Part shown: piece by piece, positions 1 to 10,408 of the stretch
Numbering within the stretch: the stretch's first letter is position 1
How the letters are laid out: the number at the start of each line of letters is the position of its first letter
NCBI RefSeq assembly: GCF_018968705.1
Contig: NZ_CP076668.1
Span: 1,926,001-1,990,000 of the forward strand
Direction: 5' to 3'
Length of the DNA: 64,000 nt
From: Pseudomonas lijiangensis
GTDB lineage: Bacteria; Pseudomonadota; Gammaproteobacteria; Pseudomonadales; Pseudomonadaceae
Made by a program: the position numbers and the translations under genes
The notes under the pieces: generated by a model
The model's input: only the letters and a program-made list of their open reading frames with translations
Databases searched by the model: none
What the model was told of the DNA's origin: nothing

Positions 1-148
1 CGGTGGCTGGAAGCGTTCGCTGTTCGGCGATCACCATGCCTACGGCGAAGAGGGCCTGCGCTTCTACAGCCGCTACAAGAGTGTCATGCAACGCTGGCCG
101 GACAGCATCGCCAAAGGTCCTGAATTCAGCATGCCAACCGCCAAGTAA
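1..148 (+). CDS. iolA: Methylmalonate-semialdehyde dehydrogenase, 3' end only
   Basis: Only the last 48 codons are present; the gene begins upstream of the window. The visible tail has the [18 protein letters not shown] stretch followed by FYSRYK, which is the characteristic C-terminus of CoA-dependent (methyl)malonate-semialdehyde dehydrogenases (MmsA/IolA), aldehyde dehydrogenase superfamily enzymes that make acetyl-CoA at the end of myo-inositol catabolism. The stop is TAA and the next inositol gene starts 33 nt later on the same strand, so it is part of the same operon. IolA rather than the valine-pathway MmsA is chosen because of the iolI, iolD and iolG neighbours. The active-site half is outside the window and cannot be checked. 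Confidence 0.85.
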   Translation, partial: GGWKRSLFGDHHAYGEEGLRFYSRYKSVMQRWPDSIAKGPEFSMPTAK

Positions 149-181
149 CCTTCAGACAATGGACTGTGGAGAACAATAACA

Positions 182-1009
182 ATGAGTCAGCCTCTGCGCT
201 TTGCCCTAAATCGTATGGTCGCCCCACGCCTGTCCCTGCCGGACTTTGTAGATCTGGCAGTGAAGCTTGGCGCCGACGCCATCGAAATTCGCAACGACCT
301 CAAGGGTATCGAGATCGAAGACGGTACGTCGCCACAGACCGTCCGCGAGCTATGCGCTGCCAAGGGGGTTCGTGTGCTGTCGATCAATGCCTTGTACCCG
401 TTCGATGTGTGGAATGACGAGCGTCGGGCTCAGGCCACGAAGCTGGCGCAATATGCCCGCGATTGCGGTGCCGAAGCGCTGGTGATGTGCCCGCTCAACG
501 AACGTGCCGATGCGCGTAATGCCGCGCAGCGTGCCACGGGCTTGCGCACGGCCTTGACCGAGCTGGCTCCGATTCTGCGTGAGCACGGAATTCTCGGTTT
601 CGTCGAGCCACTGGGTTTTGAAGAATGCGCGTTGCGCTTCAAGCGTCAGGCGGTGGATGCGATCAGAGGCGTTGGCGGGCTGGATGTGTATCGGCTGGTG
701 CATGACACCTTCCATCACCATCTGGCGGGTGAGGTGGAGCTGTTCCCCGAACTCACCGGGCTGGTGCACATCTCCGGTGTCGAAGATACCCAGGCACCCC
801 TCAACAGTATTCGTGACGGGCATCGGGTGCTGGTGGGCGAAGCGGACATTCTGGGTAATGCCAGTCAGATCGAACGGTTATTGGCCAGTGGCTACAACGG
901 GCATCTGTCCTTCGAGCCCTTTGCCGAAAGCGTGCATGCCCTGGACAACATTCCCGAGGCTATCGAACAGAGCATGAGTCATTTGTCCCAGTGCTGCCTT
1001 CGCGGATAA
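182..1009 (+). CDS. iolI: IolI-like TIM-barrel protein (inosose isomerase family)
   Basis: A 275-residue protein of the xylose-isomerase-like TIM-barrel family, about the usual size of IolI. The four metal ligands expected for IolI are visible in order: E142 (GFVEPLGF), D175 (VHDTFHHH), H196 (LVHISG) and E245 (LSFEPFAES). IolI interconverts 2-keto-myo-inositol and 1-keto-D-chiro-inositol; the related dehydratase IolE is usually longer, near 300 residues, so IolI fits better, although substrate cannot be read from sequence. It lies 33 nt after iolA and before iolD, so it should be co-transcribed. The last codons and the TAA stop lie inside an 18-nt sequence (999-1016) that also occurs at 51033-51050, so the C-terminus appears to be set by a repeat. 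Confidence 0.8.
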   Translation: MSQPLRFALNRMVAPRLSLPDFVDLAVKLGADAIEIRNDLKGIEIEDGTSPQTVRELCAAKGVRVLSINALYPFDVWNDERRAQATKLAQYARDCGAEALVMCPLNERADARNAAQRATGLRTALTELAPILREHGILGFVEPLGFEECALRFKRQAVDAIRGVGGLDVYRLVHDTFHHHLAGEVELFPELTGLVHISGVEDTQAPLNSIRDGHRVLVGEADILGNASQIERLLASGYNGHLSFEPFAESVHALDNIPEAIEQSMSHLSQCCLRG

Positions 1010-1020
1010 ATCCGCTTACA

Positions 1021-1156
1021 GACCGTGTGAAAACGTAGCGAGCGAAGGTCAGGCAAGGCGAAAACAGGCGAGGAAGCGGAGTTTACGTTTTGTAAATGAG
1101 CATTCCGAGCCTGTTTTCAACGCAGCATGACCGAGCACAGTAGTTTTCACACAGTC
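1021..1156. repeat. MITE-like nested inverted repeat inside the iol operon
   Basis: The ends are near-perfect inverted copies: GACCGTGTGAAAAC at 1021-1034 and GTTTTCACACAGTC at 1143-1156. A second nested pair is GAAAACAGGC at 1060-1069 and GCCTGTTTTC at 1109-1118. The whole 136-bp element could fold into one long imperfect hairpin and resembles the short non-coding palindromic elements dispersed in Pseudomonas genomes. It fills the gap between iolI and iolD, ending 43 nt before the iolD start, and has no coding potential. It may act as a partial transcript terminator or processing site. Confidence 0.7.
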
Positions 1157-1199
1157 TGCACAGATGCGAAGAGACAACTCACAAAAACAAGGTGCAAGC

Positions 1200-4190
<2,991 letters not shown>

Positions 4191-4228
4191 AAGAGAGTTG
4201 TCAGCGACAGCAACGACAGGAGGACTTC

Positions 4229-5245
4229 ATGCGAATAGGATTGGTGGGCTACGGAAAGGGCGGGCGTTACTTTCATGCCACGCTGCTTTCAAGTTTGCCC
4301 GATGCAACATTTGTGGGGGTCGTGACCCGCTCACCCGAGCGGCGGCAGGAAGTGGCCAACGATCACCCCGATGTCGCGACCTTCGATAGCCTGGCCGATC
4401 TGGTCGCATCCGGTGTCGATGCTGTCGTGATCTCCACGCCGCTGGCTTCCCGTCGCGCCCTGATACTCGAAGCCATCGAGCTGGGCGTGAACGTGGTCAG
4501 CGACAAGCCCTTTTCCGACAACGCCGCCCAGGCCCGTGAGTTTGTAGACGCGGCGAAGCGGCGGGGCGTGCAACTGAGCGTTTATCAGAACCGGCGTTGG
4601 GATTCGGACTTCCTGACCTTGCGCAAGCTGATCGACAACGACGTGCTGGGCTCCATCAGCCGTTTTGAATCCAGCATCGAACGCTATTCCCCCAGGTCGG
4701 TGGGCAAGACCAGTGGTGGCGGCCTGTTGCGTGATCTTGGCAGCCATCTGGTGGATCAGGCTCTGGTGCTGTTCGGCCCGGTCAGCCGGGTGTATGCCGA
4801 GTTGCAGTCCAGCACGCCCGATGCGCCGGACCATGCCTTCTTCATTTCCCTGACCCATGCCAGTGGTGTCGTCTCGCATTTGTCCGGTAGTTGTCTGCAA
4901 AACACGCCGAGGCCGCGCTTCAGGGTCAGTGGAACCCAGGGTTGCTACAGTGTCGAAGGCCTGGATGGTCAGGAAGAGGCCGCTCTGGCTGGTCTGACGC
5001 CCATGTCTGAAGGCGAGCGCTGGGGTGTCGAGGAGCACAGGCGCTGGGGCTGGTTCGAGCACGGCGACCACCGGGAGCGGGTTCCCTCGGAGCAGGGGTG
5101 CTGGCTGGAGTTCTATAAACAGTTGCAGGATTCCATCGACTCGGGCGGGCAGAATCCTGTGGATGCGAACGATGCAGTCGCGACTGCCGTGGTACTGGAC
5201 GCTGCACGACTGAGTGCGCAGGAGGGACGAGTGATCGCCTTGTAA
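4229..5245 (+). CDS. Gfo/Idh/MocA-family NAD(P)-dependent oxidoreductase
   Basis: A 338-residue second Gfo/Idh/MocA dehydrogenase at the end of the iol operon, preceded by CAGGAGG. The N-terminal Rossmann motif is GLVGYGKGG; the EKP motif is replaced by SDKPF, keeping the lysine; and GGGLLRDLGSHLVDQAL supplies the histidine of the catalytic segment. It is clearly diverged from IolG (SDKP instead of EKP, different C-terminal half), so it probably acts on another inositol isomer or derivative such as scyllo- or D-chiro-inositol, or on a related sugar. That is inferred from position only. A strong hairpin follows 26 nt after the stop, which marks it as the last gene of the catabolic unit. Confidence 0.85.
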   Translation: MRIGLVGYGKGGRYFHATLLSSLPDATFVGVVTRSPERRQEVANDHPDVATFDSLADLVASGVDAVVISTPLASRRALILEAIELGVNVVSDKPFSDNAAQAREFVDAAKRRGVQLSVYQNRRWDSDFLTLRKLIDNDVLGSISRFESSIERYSPRSVGKTSGGGLLRDLGSHLVDQALVLFGPVSRVYAELQSSTPDAPDHAFFISLTHASGVVSHLSGSCLQNTPRPRFRVSGTQGCYSVEGLDGQEEAALAGLTPMSEGERWGVEEHRRWGWFEHGDHRERVPSEQGCWLEFYKQLQDSIDSGGQNPVDANDAVATAVVLDAARLSAQEGRVIAL

Positions 5246-5271
5246 ACAGCGCGTTTTTTTCAGGGTTACAC

Positions 5272-5307
5272 GCAAGCCCCGGTTCTCTGGAGAGAGCCGG
5301 GGCTTGC
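5272..5307 (+). terminator. Hairpin terminator of the iol catabolic operon
   Basis: GCAAGCCCCGGTTCTCT and its near-perfect inverted copy ending in GGGGCTTGC form a 17-bp stem with one G-T pair and a two-base loop. No U tract follows, so it may be a factor-assisted terminator or an RNA-stabilising end. It separates the catabolic genes from the transporter genes. Confidence 0.6.
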
Positions 5308-5365
5308 TGCTATCGACATTCCGGGAGAGAGAAATAAAAAAGAATAAAATTCTAAAATGAGTTGA

Positions 5366-5385
5366 ATTGGAAAATATTTTCCAAT
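5366..5385. promoter_or_regulatory. IolR-type operator (GGAA-N6-TTCC palindrome)
   Basis: The 20-base sequence ATTGGAAAATATTTTCCAAT is a perfect palindrome containing GGAA-AATATT-TTCC. GGAA-N6-TTCC is the motif described for the RpiR-family repressor IolR upstream of inositol genes in alphaproteobacteria. It sits in an AT-rich 417-bp gap about 340 nt before the inositol ABC importer, where its promoter should be. The regulator gene itself is not in the window, so binding is inferred. Confidence 0.6.
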
Positions 5386-5491
5386 AAAGTCGTTTTCAGG
5401 TTGCCGACTATCGAATCACCTGTGCTGTCGGACTTGTCTGAAGGTCGCAGGTAACAAGCAAACAAAAACAAGACAAAGATAGGTACCGTCG

Positions 5492-5662
5492 ATGAAAACC
5501 CCTACCCGCGGCCAACAGGCCATGCGTTCTGCCCCCTCGTCATTCTGGATCTCTGTCATGGAGCGATTCCTTACGCTCGTCGCACGCGGTATGTGTGTGC
5601 AGCACCAGGATGCGCAACTGTTCTGCATACCCGGCGCTACGGGTATTCGTCTGCCGAAATAA
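5492..5662 (+). CDS. Possible 56-residue small protein upstream of the importer
   Basis: An open frame of 56 codons from ATG to TAA starts after GATAGG and ends 62 nt before the importer binding-protein gene. It begins MKTPTRGQQAM and ends GIRLPK; there is no signal peptide, clear membrane segment or recognised motif. It could be a small conserved protein, a leader peptide or chance in a transcribed leader. It would lie on the same transcript as the importer if the promoter is near the palindrome at 5366. Its function is unknown and its reality is uncertain. Confidence 0.25.
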   Translation: MKTPTRGQQAMRSAPSSFWISVMERFLTLVARGMCVQHQDAQLFCIPGATGIRLPK

Positions 5663-5724
5663 ACCGCTCTTCGCTACGTCGTTACCAAGTCTGAACAACA
5701 ACAAGAATTTGGAGACAGACCTTC

Positions 5725-6666
5725 ATGAAGACCAAGATTCGTTTCACCTCCCTGGCTCTGGCCCTGCTTCTGGGCAGCGGCACTGCACTGGCCGACATCA
5801 GGATAGGCGTAGCCATGTCGCAGTTCGATGACACCTGGCTGACTTATCTGCGCGAAGACATGAAAGACCATGCCAAGACCCTGCCCGATGGTGTCGACCT
5901 GCAGTTCGTCGATGCCCGTGCGGATGTGAACAAGCAGATCGATCAGGTACAGGAGCTCATCGGCAAGAAAGTCGACGCACTGATCGTCAACCCCGTGGAC
6001 ACCGCAGCGACCGCCCGTATCACCAAGTTCGCCACGGCAGCCAAGATCCCGCTGGTGTACGTCAATCGTCGTCCCGACGATCCCAGGCTGCCCGAAGGCG
6101 TTGCCACCGTCACCTCCGATGACATGGAGGCTGGCCGCATGCAGATGCAATACATCGCCGAAAAACTGGGTGGCAAGGGCAGCGTCATGATCCTGCTGGG
6201 GGATCTGGCCAACAACTCGACGCAGAACCGCACCAAAGGCATCAAAGAGGTGCTGGGCAAATACCCCGACATCAAGATTGACCAGGAACAGACCGGTATC
6301 TGGTTACGCCAGAAAGGCATGGACCTGACCAACGACTGGATCACTCAGGGCAGAGCCTTCAATGCGGTGCTGGCCAACAACGACGAGATGGCGATTGGCG
6401 CTTCCATGGCCCTCAAGCAGGCAGGTACCAAACCCGGCAGCGTGCTGGTTGCCGGAGTGGACGGCACGCCTGATGGTCTCAATGCCGTGAAGCGTGGCGA
6501 CCTGGCGGTATCGGTCTTTCAGGATGCTCACGGTCAGGCCACAGGCGCAATCGATGCCGCTGTGAAGCTGGCCAAAAAGGAAAAGGTCGAGCCACAGGCC
6601 ATCCTGATTCCGTATCGCCTGATCACGCCTGAAAACGTCGACGAATTCACTAAAAAGAAACAGTGA
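5725..6666 (+). CDS. Periplasmic sugar-binding protein of an inositol-type ABC importer
   Basis: A 313-residue type-I periplasmic binding protein (Peripla_BP_4 type) with a signal peptide of 23 residues ending TALA before [15 protein letters not shown]. The stretches [14 protein letters not shown] and YVNRRPDD, the central [13 protein letters not shown] and the [12 protein letters not shown] hinge region resemble myo-inositol-binding IbpA/IatS-type proteins more than ribose RbsB. It should bind the sugar in the periplasm and deliver it to the permease encoded three genes on. GGAGA precedes the ATG. It is the first certain gene of the importer operon and probably under control of the GGAA-N6-TTCC palindrome. 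Inositol as substrate is inferred from linkage to the iol genes. Confidence 0.88.
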   Translation: MKTKIRFTSLALALLLGSGTALADIRIGVAMSQFDDTWLTYLREDMKDHAKTLPDGVDLQFVDARADVNKQIDQVQELIGKKVDALIVNPVDTAATARITKFATAAKIPLVYVNRRPDDPRLPEGVATVTSDDMEAGRMQMQYIAEKLGGKGSVMILLGDLANNSTQNRTKGIKEVLGKYPDIKIDQEQTGIWLRQKGMDLTNDWITQGRAFNAVLANNDEMAIGASMALKQAGTKPGSVLVAGVDGTPDGLNAVKRGDLAVSVFQDAHGQATGAIDAAVKLAKKEKVEPQAILIPYRLITPENVDEFTKKKQ

Positions 6667-6727
6667 AGAGGCCAGGGGAGGGCGCAAGCCTGCCCTCCCA
6701 CAGCTTGCTGCCCGAGGAGTTTCGATC

Positions 6728-8311
6728 ATGTTCGGTTCCGCTACCGCCACCCGCCATACCCAGCGCGAGACGCCGTCCGCTGCCCGTGTCGATGACCCTG
6801 CTGCCACTGACGCTTCATCTCCCTATCTGCTGGAAATCAGCAATATCAGCAAGGGCTTTCCGGGCGTCATCGCCCTCAACGATGTACAGCTACGGGTACG
6901 GCCCGGCACTGTGCTGGCCCTGATGGGCGAGAATGGCGCAGGCAAGTCGACCCTGATGAAAATCATCGCCGGGATCTATCAACCCGATACCGGTGAGATA
7001 CGCCTGCGGGGCAATCCCGTGCGCTTCGATACGCCTCTGTCTGCCTTGCAGGCGGGTATTGCCATGATCCATCAGGAGCTGAACCTGATGCCGTTCATGA
7101 GCATTGCCGAGAACATCTGGATCGGCCGCGAACAACTCAACAGCCTGCACATGGTCGATCACCGGGAAATGTACCGCTGCACGGCCGAACTGCTGGAGCG
7201 CTTGCGCATAAGGCTCGATCCGCAGGAGCTGGTAGGCAACCTGAGCATTGCCGAGCGCCAGATGGTGGAGATTGCCAAGGCAGTGTCCTATGACTCCGAC
7301 ATTCTCATCATGGACGAGCCCACCTCTGCCATTACCGAAACGGAAGTCGCCCACCTGTTTTCGATCATTGCTGACCTGCGCGCCCAGGGCAAAGGCATCA
7401 TCTATATCACCCACAAGATGAGCGAAGTGTTCGAGATCGCCGATGAAGTGGCGGTGTTTCGCGATGGCGCCTACATCGGTCTGCAGCGTGCGGAAAGCAT
7501 GGACGGCGACAGCCTGATCTCGATGATGGTCGGACGTGAGCTGACCCAGCTCTTTCCCGAGCGGCAAAACCCCATTGGCGACCTGCTGCTGTCGGTGCGT
7601 GATCTGAGCCTGGACGGGGTATTCCAGGGCGTGTCCTTCGACCTGCATGCCGGCGAGATTCTTGGCATTGCGGGGTTGATGGGGTCGGGCAGGACCAATG
7701 TGGCTGAAACACTGTTCGGTATCACGCCCGGTCAGGGCGGCGAAATACAACTCGATGGCGTACCGGTGCATATTGCCGATCCGCATCAGGCCATCGAAAA
7801 GGGCTTCGCGTTACTGACCGAGGATCGCAAGTTGACGGGGCTGTTCCCCTGCCTGTCGGTCATGGAGAACATGGAGATGGCCGTTCTGGCCAACTACGTC
7901 GGCAATGGTTTCGTCCAGCAGAAAGCCCTGCGGGCGCTGTGCGAAGACATGTGCAAGAAGCTGCGTGTCAAGACGCCTTCCCTTGAGCAATGCATCGATA
8001 CGCTTTCTGGCGGCAATCAGCAGAAGGCATTGCTGGCCCGCTGGCTGATGACCAACCCCAGAATCCTGATTCTCGATGAGCCGACCCGTGGCATCGATGT
8101 GGGGGCCAAGGCAGAAATCTATCGCCTGATTTCCTTGCTGGCCAGCGAAGGTATGGCCGTGATCATGATTTCCTCCGAGTTGCCCGAAGTGCTGGGCATG
8201 AGTGACCGGGTCATGGTCATGCACGAAGGTGAAATGATGGGCATCCTCGATCGCAGTGAGGCCACCCAGGAAAAGGTCATGCACTTGGCTTCCGGCCATT
8301 CGGTTCACTGA
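6728..8311 (+). CDS. Sugar ABC importer ATP-binding protein, two nucleotide-binding domains
   Basis: A 527-residue protein with two fused ABC domains, as in RbsA/MglA. The first has Walker [10 protein letters not shown] at residues 67-75, an LSIAERQ signature and Walker [10 protein letters not shown]. The second has a degenerate Walker A (GLMGSGRTN) but an intact LSGGNQQK signature and [11 protein letters not shown]. That asymmetry is typical of CUT2-class sugar importers, in which the first site hydrolyses ATP. About 35 residues of low-complexity leader precede the first domain. GAGGAG lies 8 nt before the start. It should sit on the cytoplasmic face of the inner membrane and energise import by the adjacent permease. 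Confidence 0.92.
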   Translation: MFGSATATRHTQRETPSAARVDDPAATDASSPYLLEISNISKGFPGVIALNDVQLRVRPGTVLALMGENGAGKSTLMKIIAGIYQPDTGEIRLRGNPVRFDTPLSALQAGIAMIHQELNLMPFMSIAENIWIGREQLNSLHMVDHREMYRCTAELLERLRIRLDPQELVGNLSIAERQMVEIAKAVSYDSDILIMDEPTSAITETEVAHLFSIIADLRAQGKGIIYITHKMSEVFEIADEVAVFRDGAYIGLQRAESMDGDSLISMMVGRELTQLFPERQNPIGDLLLSVRDLSLDGVFQGVSFDLHAGEILGIAGLMGSGRTNVAETLFGITPGQGGEIQLDGVPVHIADPHQAIEKGFALLTEDRKLTGLFPCLSVMENMEMAVLANYVGNGFVQQKALRALCEDMCKKLRVKTPSLEQCIDTLSGGNQQKALLARWLMTNPRILILDEPTRGIDVGAKAEIYRLISLLASEGMAVIMISSELPEVLGMSDRVMVMHEGEMMGILDRSEATQEKVMHLASGHSVH

Positions 8312-8356
8312 GTTGCCCGTCCGGACGGGCGGCAGAAGAACAAGAGGGAAATGGAA

Positions 8357-9382
8357 ATGAGCAACGCAATTTTGCAGAACAAACCGGCCCTGGCGCCGAA
8401 CAAGAGCAAACGGCGGCTGCCTACCGAGCTGAGTATTTTTCTGGTGCTGATCGGTATCGGGCTGGTCTTCGAGTTGTTGGGCTGGATCGTGCGCGACCAG
8501 AGCTTCCTGCTCAACTCCCAGCGGCTGGTGTTGATGATCCTGCAAGTCTCGATCATCGGCCTGCTGGCTATCGGGGTTACTCAGGTCATCATTACCACCG
8601 GTATCGATCTGTCGTCGGGCTCGGTACTGGCCCTGTCGGCGATGATTGCCGCCAGTCTGGCGCAGACGTCGGACTTTTCCCGGGCGGTCTTTCCGTCGCT
8701 CACCGACTTGCCGGTGTGGATACCGGTCGTCGTGGGGCTGGGAGTCGGGCTGCTGGCCGGAGCAATCAACGGCAGTATCATCGCCATCACCGGGATTCCA
8801 CCTTTCATTGCGACGCTGGGCATGATGGTGTCTGCTCGCGGACTGGCGCGTTTCTATACCGAAGGCCAGCCGGTGAGCATGCTTTCCGACTCCTACACGG
8901 CCATTGGTCAGGGGGCGATGCCGGTCATCATCTTCCTGGTTGTCGCGGTGATCTTTCACATCGCCTTGCGTTACACCAAGTACGGCAAGTACACCTACGC
9001 GATTGGCGGCAACATGCAGGCGGCCCGCACTTCGGGTATCAACGTCAAACGTCATCTGGTCATCGTCTACAGCATCGCGGGGCTGCTGGCGGGGCTGGCC
9101 GGGGTCGTGGCTTCGGCGCGTGCGGCGACAGGGCAGGCGGGCATGGGCATGTCCTATGAACTGGATGCCATTGCCGCTGCGGTGATCGGCGGCACCAGCC
9201 TGGCCGGTGGCGTCGGGCGCATTACCGGCACCGTGATCGGCGCGCTGATCCTGGGCGTCATGGCCAGTGGTTTCACCTTTGTTGGCGTGGATGCTTATGT
9301 TCAGGACATCATCAAGGGCCTGATCATTGTGGTTGCGGTGGTAATCGATCAGTATCGCAACAAGCGCAAAGCCAAGCGTTGA
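8357..9382 (+). CDS. Sugar ABC importer permease
   Basis: A 341-residue hydrophobic BPD_transp_2-family permease with eight to ten membrane segments. The conserved ITTGIDLSSGSVLALSAM segment and the GIPPFIATLGMM segment are those of ribose/inositol-type CUT2 permeases. Two in-frame ATGs lie 6 nt apart; 8357 is chosen because GAGGG is 8 nt before it but only 2 nt before 8351. It is the last gene of the importer operon and is followed by a strong terminator. The inner-membrane pore should be a homodimer served by the double ATPase. Confidence 0.92.
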   Translation: MSNAILQNKPALAPNKSKRRLPTELSIFLVLIGIGLVFELLGWIVRDQSFLLNSQRLVLMILQVSIIGLLAIGVTQVIITTGIDLSSGSVLALSAMIAASLAQTSDFSRAVFPSLTDLPVWIPVVVGLGVGLLAGAINGSIIAITGIPPFIATLGMMVSARGLARFYTEGQPVSMLSDSYTAIGQGAMPVIIFLVVAVIFHIALRYTKYGKYTYAIGGNMQAARTSGINVKRHLVIVYSIAGLLAGLAGVVASARAATGQAGMGMSYELDAIAAAVIGGTSLAGGVGRITGTVIGALILGVMASGFTFVGVDAYVQDIIKGLIIVVAVVIDQYRNKRKAKR

Positions 9383-9392
9383 TAGCGGATTG

Positions 9393-9431
9393 AGCACAAA
9401 AGGGCCTTCAACAGGCCCTTTTGTGCTTTTT
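9393..9431 (+). terminator. Rho-independent terminator of the importer operon
   Basis: AGCACAAAAGGGCC and GGCCCTTTTGTGCT form a perfect 14-bp stem with a 7-base loop, followed by five T residues. It lies 10 nt after the permease stop. Confidence 0.9.
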
Positions 9432-9675
9432 CCTTTACCGGAACTGATCTCTCGAAGCAGAGTCAGAGGCTCTTCACAGAGGTATCAAGGCCTGATTTTC
9501 AGGGGCGTCGATGCAGTCGGGGTACAAAATCCCTTCAATTGTATTGCCGACGGGCCAAGCCGGCCTTAGACTGCCGCCCCTCGTAAATTGAGTGCCTGGT
9601 GGCGCTTGGAGATCATGGCGCTTTTACGGCAACGTTGAGCCGCTCCTCAATGCACGTTTTTTTATAGAGAAATCA

Positions 9676-10080
9676 ATGACAAAGGAAAAGTTGCTGGCCA
9701 TGCCGGCCGATGACTACATGAATGCTGAACAGCATGCTTTCTTCGTCGAGCTGTTGCAGGCCATGAAGGTTGAAATCCACGAGCGTATCGAGCAAAGCCG
9801 CATTGCTATCGAGAGCCTGGACACCCCGGCCGACCCTGCCGATGCTGCTTCGGTAGAAGAAGAGCGTCATTGGCTGGTGAATGTCATCGACCGCGATCAG
9901 CGCATGCTGCCACAGCTGGAAATGGCTCTGTCGCGTATTGCCGATGACACCTTTGGCTGGTGCGACGACAGCGGAGAGCCTATTGGCCTCAAGCGCCTGC
10001 TGATCAGCCCGACGACCAAATATTGCATCGAAGCGCAAGAGCGCCACGAGCAGATCGACAAGCACCAGCGCCAGGCCTGA
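9676..10080 (+). CDS. DksA/TraR-family protein with a degenerate zinc finger
   Basis: A 134-residue DksA-like protein. The coiled-coil tip motif DxxDxA is present (D53, D56, A58, in DTPADPADAAS), so it should be able to enter the RNA polymerase secondary channel. The four-cysteine zinc site is reduced to C96-x-x-S99 and C117-x-x-A120. This is the pattern of zinc-independent DksA paralogues such as P. aeruginosa DksA2, which keep function when zinc is scarce; other Pseudomonas genomes carry further TraR/DksA paralogues, so the exact orthologue is uncertain. The start at 9676 is chosen because the 28 codons before it in frame have no family similarity. No convincing Zur box was seen upstream. 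A terminator follows. Confidence 0.85.
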   Translation: MTKEKLLAMPADDYMNAEQHAFFVELLQAMKVEIHERIEQSRIAIESLDTPADPADAASVEEERHWLVNVIDRDQRMLPQLEMALSRIADDTFGWCDDSGEPIGLKRLLISPTTKYCIEAQERHEQIDKHQRQA

Positions 10081-10108
10081 TCCACAGGCTGGAGTGAGGT
10101 GTCACCTG

Positions 10109-10140
10109 ACCGGGAGGCTATTTTAGCCTCCCGGTTTTGT
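10109..10140 (+). terminator. Rho-independent terminator after the DksA-like gene
   Basis: ACCGGGAGGCTA at 10109-10120 pairs with TAGCCTCCCGGT at 10124-10135 with a 3-base loop, followed by TTTGTT. Confidence 0.85.
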
Positions 10141-10408
10141 TGTGCCTGGAGTTTGACAACCTCCCCCGAATATCTATTCAGGATATTGCAAAGGTCCTGT
10201 GAATTTTGTCGAATAACATTTTTCTAAACTATTGTGATATTTATTTATTGTTTAGTCTGAGTAATATTCTCTCGGTTTGTAGGACTGCTCTGTAAATCTC
10301 TCCGTTACTTGACTGTTGTCTATTGCTGGGCAAGCTGTTTAATCAATTGTATTGAATTGGTTAAAAGGCAGTCATGCGAAATGACTGTTTTCTACGGACG
10401 GACAGACA
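10141..10408. other. AT-rich intergenic region before the DUF2235 gene
   Basis: This 268-bp stretch is clearly richer in A and T than the surrounding genes (for example TATTTATTTATTGTTTAG near 10240) and holds no open frame of note. It includes a small inverted repeat, GCAGTCAT and ATGACTG, near 10367-10385. It probably holds the promoter of the lipase gene. The composition suggests acquired DNA or a silencer-bound promoter. Confidence 0.5.

Noticed and set aside
7811..9397. Long minus-strand frame opposite the sugar importer ATPase and permease
   Set aside because: Crosses two real genes and a terminator; His/Asp/Gln-rich antisense product.
9432..9675. Zur box upstream of the DksA-like gene
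   Set aside because: No palindromic AT-rich Zur-type site could be found by eye.
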